NCBI GenBank assembly: GCA_946480915.1
Contig: CAMLLO010000022.1
Span: 7,902 to 71,901, forward strand
Direction: 5' to 3'
Source of the DNA: an uncultured Sphingobacteriaceae bacterium
Lineage (GTDB): Bacteria; Bacteroidota; Bacteroidia; Sphingobacteriales; Sphingobacteriaceae
DNA length: 64,000 bases
The notes beneath the pieces were generated by a model, which searched no databases, was not told the DNA's origin, and worked only from the letters and a program-made list of their open reading frames with translations. Shown piece by piece: positions 63,087-64,000 of this stretch (positions within the stretch are counted from its first letter, which is position 1; every line of letters starts with the position of its first letter). Made by a program: the position numbers and the translations under genes.

Positions 63087-63733
63087 TGTCGTCGTCTTGT
63101 TATCTTGAGGAAATTGGGTTTAAGAATAAAGTGCTTGACTTTTTTGGATTTTATTTCATTACAAATTCATCTGATCTAGTATGCTTTGAATATCATGTCG
63201 ATCTTAAACGTCAGGCGACCGAATATTGCAGTAAAGAAGGCACTCGGATCCCATCTACCAGTGGAGTGTGGTTTGCTGGAAGCGAAAGTCCACTTCTGGT
63301 TAGAAACTTGTATGTGTTTTCGTCTGCATTAGAAGCCCTATCATTCTTTCATTTTTTTACAGATAGGCTTCAATATCCCGAGCAAATAGCAATAATTTCT
63401 GTCGGGATTCTGCCTTCTTTTGGCCAAATCAGCAAATTAAAATCAGTCTATAAAAATGCAAAGATCCATTTTGTATTTGAGACTGCTCTTTTAGGAAGGT
63501 TATTTGATTGCAGGCTTTCTCTTTGGATCAAAAATAAGGACGCGAGATTTTCTTTTATCAAAGAAAGAGAGGCCATTTCAATAAATTTTCGGAGTAAGAA
63601 TTATCAGATTTCAGAGACACAGATTTCCTTATTTGCATTTGAGAAGCGACTCGGTTTAAGATCAGGTATTCGCACGCATAAACCTCCTAAAAATTTTAAT
63701 ACATTCTTTGAACTCCTTCTGGGTTCTATTTAA
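63086..63733 (+). CDS. Hypothetical protein of transfer region
   Basis: A 215-residue soluble protein without signal peptide. Central part has alternating strands and helices (LYVFSSALEALSFFHFF, IAIISVGILPSFGQISK, KIHFVFETALLGRLFD), which could be a degenerate Toprim-like fold. No motif residues are certain. It overlaps the DUF3945 gene by one base, so it is the same transcript. Confidence 0.6.
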   Translation: MSSSCYLEEIGFKNKVLDFFGFYFITNSSDLVCFEYHVDLKRQATEYCSKEGTRIPSTSGVWFAGSESPLLVRNLYVFSSALEALSFFHFFTDRLQYPEQIAIISVGILPSFGQISKLKSVYKNAKIHFVFETALLGRLFDCRLSLWIKNKDARFSFIKEREAISINFRSKNYQISETQISLFAFEKRLGLRSGIRTHKPPKNFNTFFELLLGSI

Positions 63734-63756
63734 TCATCCTTTTAATCTATTTTATT

Positions 63757-64000
63757 ATGAACGAAAAAAATCTGGATTATCTAAAAAACAGCTTAAAGTA
63801 TCTTGGCTTTGCAGATAAGCTTAACGATGTTTTAGAAAAAGCAATCAGGCAAGAATTGTCAAAGTTTACAATTAGTCTGACTAACACGATCAGCCCTCTG
63901 GGTATTGCCAAAGAAGATACGTTTGAACGTGATTTTATCCGTTATGATTTATCCTTCAGCAAAAGCAAGGAAAGTGACATGTATTTCTTAAACCAATATC
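63757..64000 (+). CDS. ICE-associated hypothetical protein, 5' part
   Basis: The first 81 codons of a gene that continues beyond the window: MNEKNLDYLKNSLKYLGFAD, then ELSKFTISLTNT and YDLSFSKSKESDMYFLNQY. The start resembles a recurrent family beginning NxxYLKxxLKYLGFGDKL on Bacteroidetes ICEs, placed with DUF3945 genes. Function unknown. Confidence 0.75.
   Translation, partial: MNEKNLDYLKNSLKYLGFADKLNDVLEKAIRQELSKFTISLTNTISPLGIAKEDTFERDFIRYDLSFSKSKESDMYFLNQY

Larger units (their letters stand above)
26372..64000. mobile_element. Integrative and conjugative element, left part
   Basis: The element extends from tRNA-Asn to the window end and continues beyond it. It contains a tyrosine integrase, RteC, Rep with iterons, primase, relaxosome protein, relaxase, ParA, and a Bacteroidetes-type (MPF-B) Tra operon with VirB4 and VirD4-like ATPases. 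Cargo lies in two places: 27.9-31.1 kb (regulators, GNAT) and 34.4-44.4 kb (ubiquitin-like operon, ImmA/IrrE-PIN pair, nSTAND NTPase). The order differs from CTnDOT, as the coupling-protein gene follows traN instead of the relaxase. Confidence 0.92.

Overview
The window reads as a low-GC Bacteroidetes chromosome, most likely Sphingobacteriaceae (Pedobacter or Mucilaginibacter relatives). The evidence is the gene content (two-lipoyl-domain OdhB, CrtI plus fused lycopene cyclase carotenoid genes, GIN-domain protein, FKBP lipoproteins), the near absence of Shine-Dalgarno sequences, promoters of the TTG-N19-TAnnTTTG type, and a Bacteroidetes-type conjugation module. All assignments come from reading the sequence and from family knowledge; no database search was run.

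Bases 1-26,291 are ordinary core genome: accB-accC, tatC, rpiB, an M28 peptidase, an outer-membrane barrel protein, two FKBP lipoproteins, a CPD photolyase with an SDR39U1-type epimerase, a thin ferredoxin, a CBS protein, a DASH-like cryptochrome with an altered FAD-loop motif, odhA-odhB and lpd, a GIN-domain protein, an SGNH hydrolase, murB, an ECF sigma factor, a carotenoid cluster (crtI, a hypothetical gene, lycopene cyclase, a cytochrome b5-like gene, but no crtB) and a PfkB kinase. Two intergenic regions carry short repeat arrays with long inverted arms.

At 26,298-26,371 lies tRNA-Asn(GUU). From there to the end of the window is one integrative and conjugative element (ICE); its right end is not in the window. 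Its layout is: tyrosine integrase; RadC-like, LuxR, GNAT and XRE genes; RteC; an Hc1 histone-like protein; an excisionase-like HTH protein; a plasmid-type Rep protein followed by nine iterons, seven at an exact 21-bp period; a cargo block (34.4-44.4 kb); a second HTH paralogue; a candidate small RNA; a Toprim primase; a candidate oriT; relaxosome protein and relaxase; ParA; and a nearly complete MPF-B type IV secretion operon (two TraE, TraF, TraG/VirB4, three tandem VirB5/TraI-like paralogues, TraJ, TraK, a TraL-like protein, TraM, TraN, coupling protein) and DUF4099/DUF3945-type genes.

The cargo block is the most interesting part. It holds an XRE-ImmA/IrrE metalloprotease plus PIN-like gene pair under a promoter whose two repeats cover the -33 and -7 boxes. 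Next comes a bacterial ubiquitin-like (Bub-type) operon: a three-domain multi-ubiquitin protein, a DUF6791-E1/ThiF fusion and a DUF6527 (BubE-like) protein. The operon ends with a 39-residue basic peptide that has an unusually strong ribosome binding site, followed by a terminator. A C39-like peptidase fold lacking the usual His follows, and then a convergent 1,225-residue nSTAND3-type NTPase that looks like an antiphage sensor. I infer a defence or conflict island that travels on a conjugative, possibly self-replicating element.
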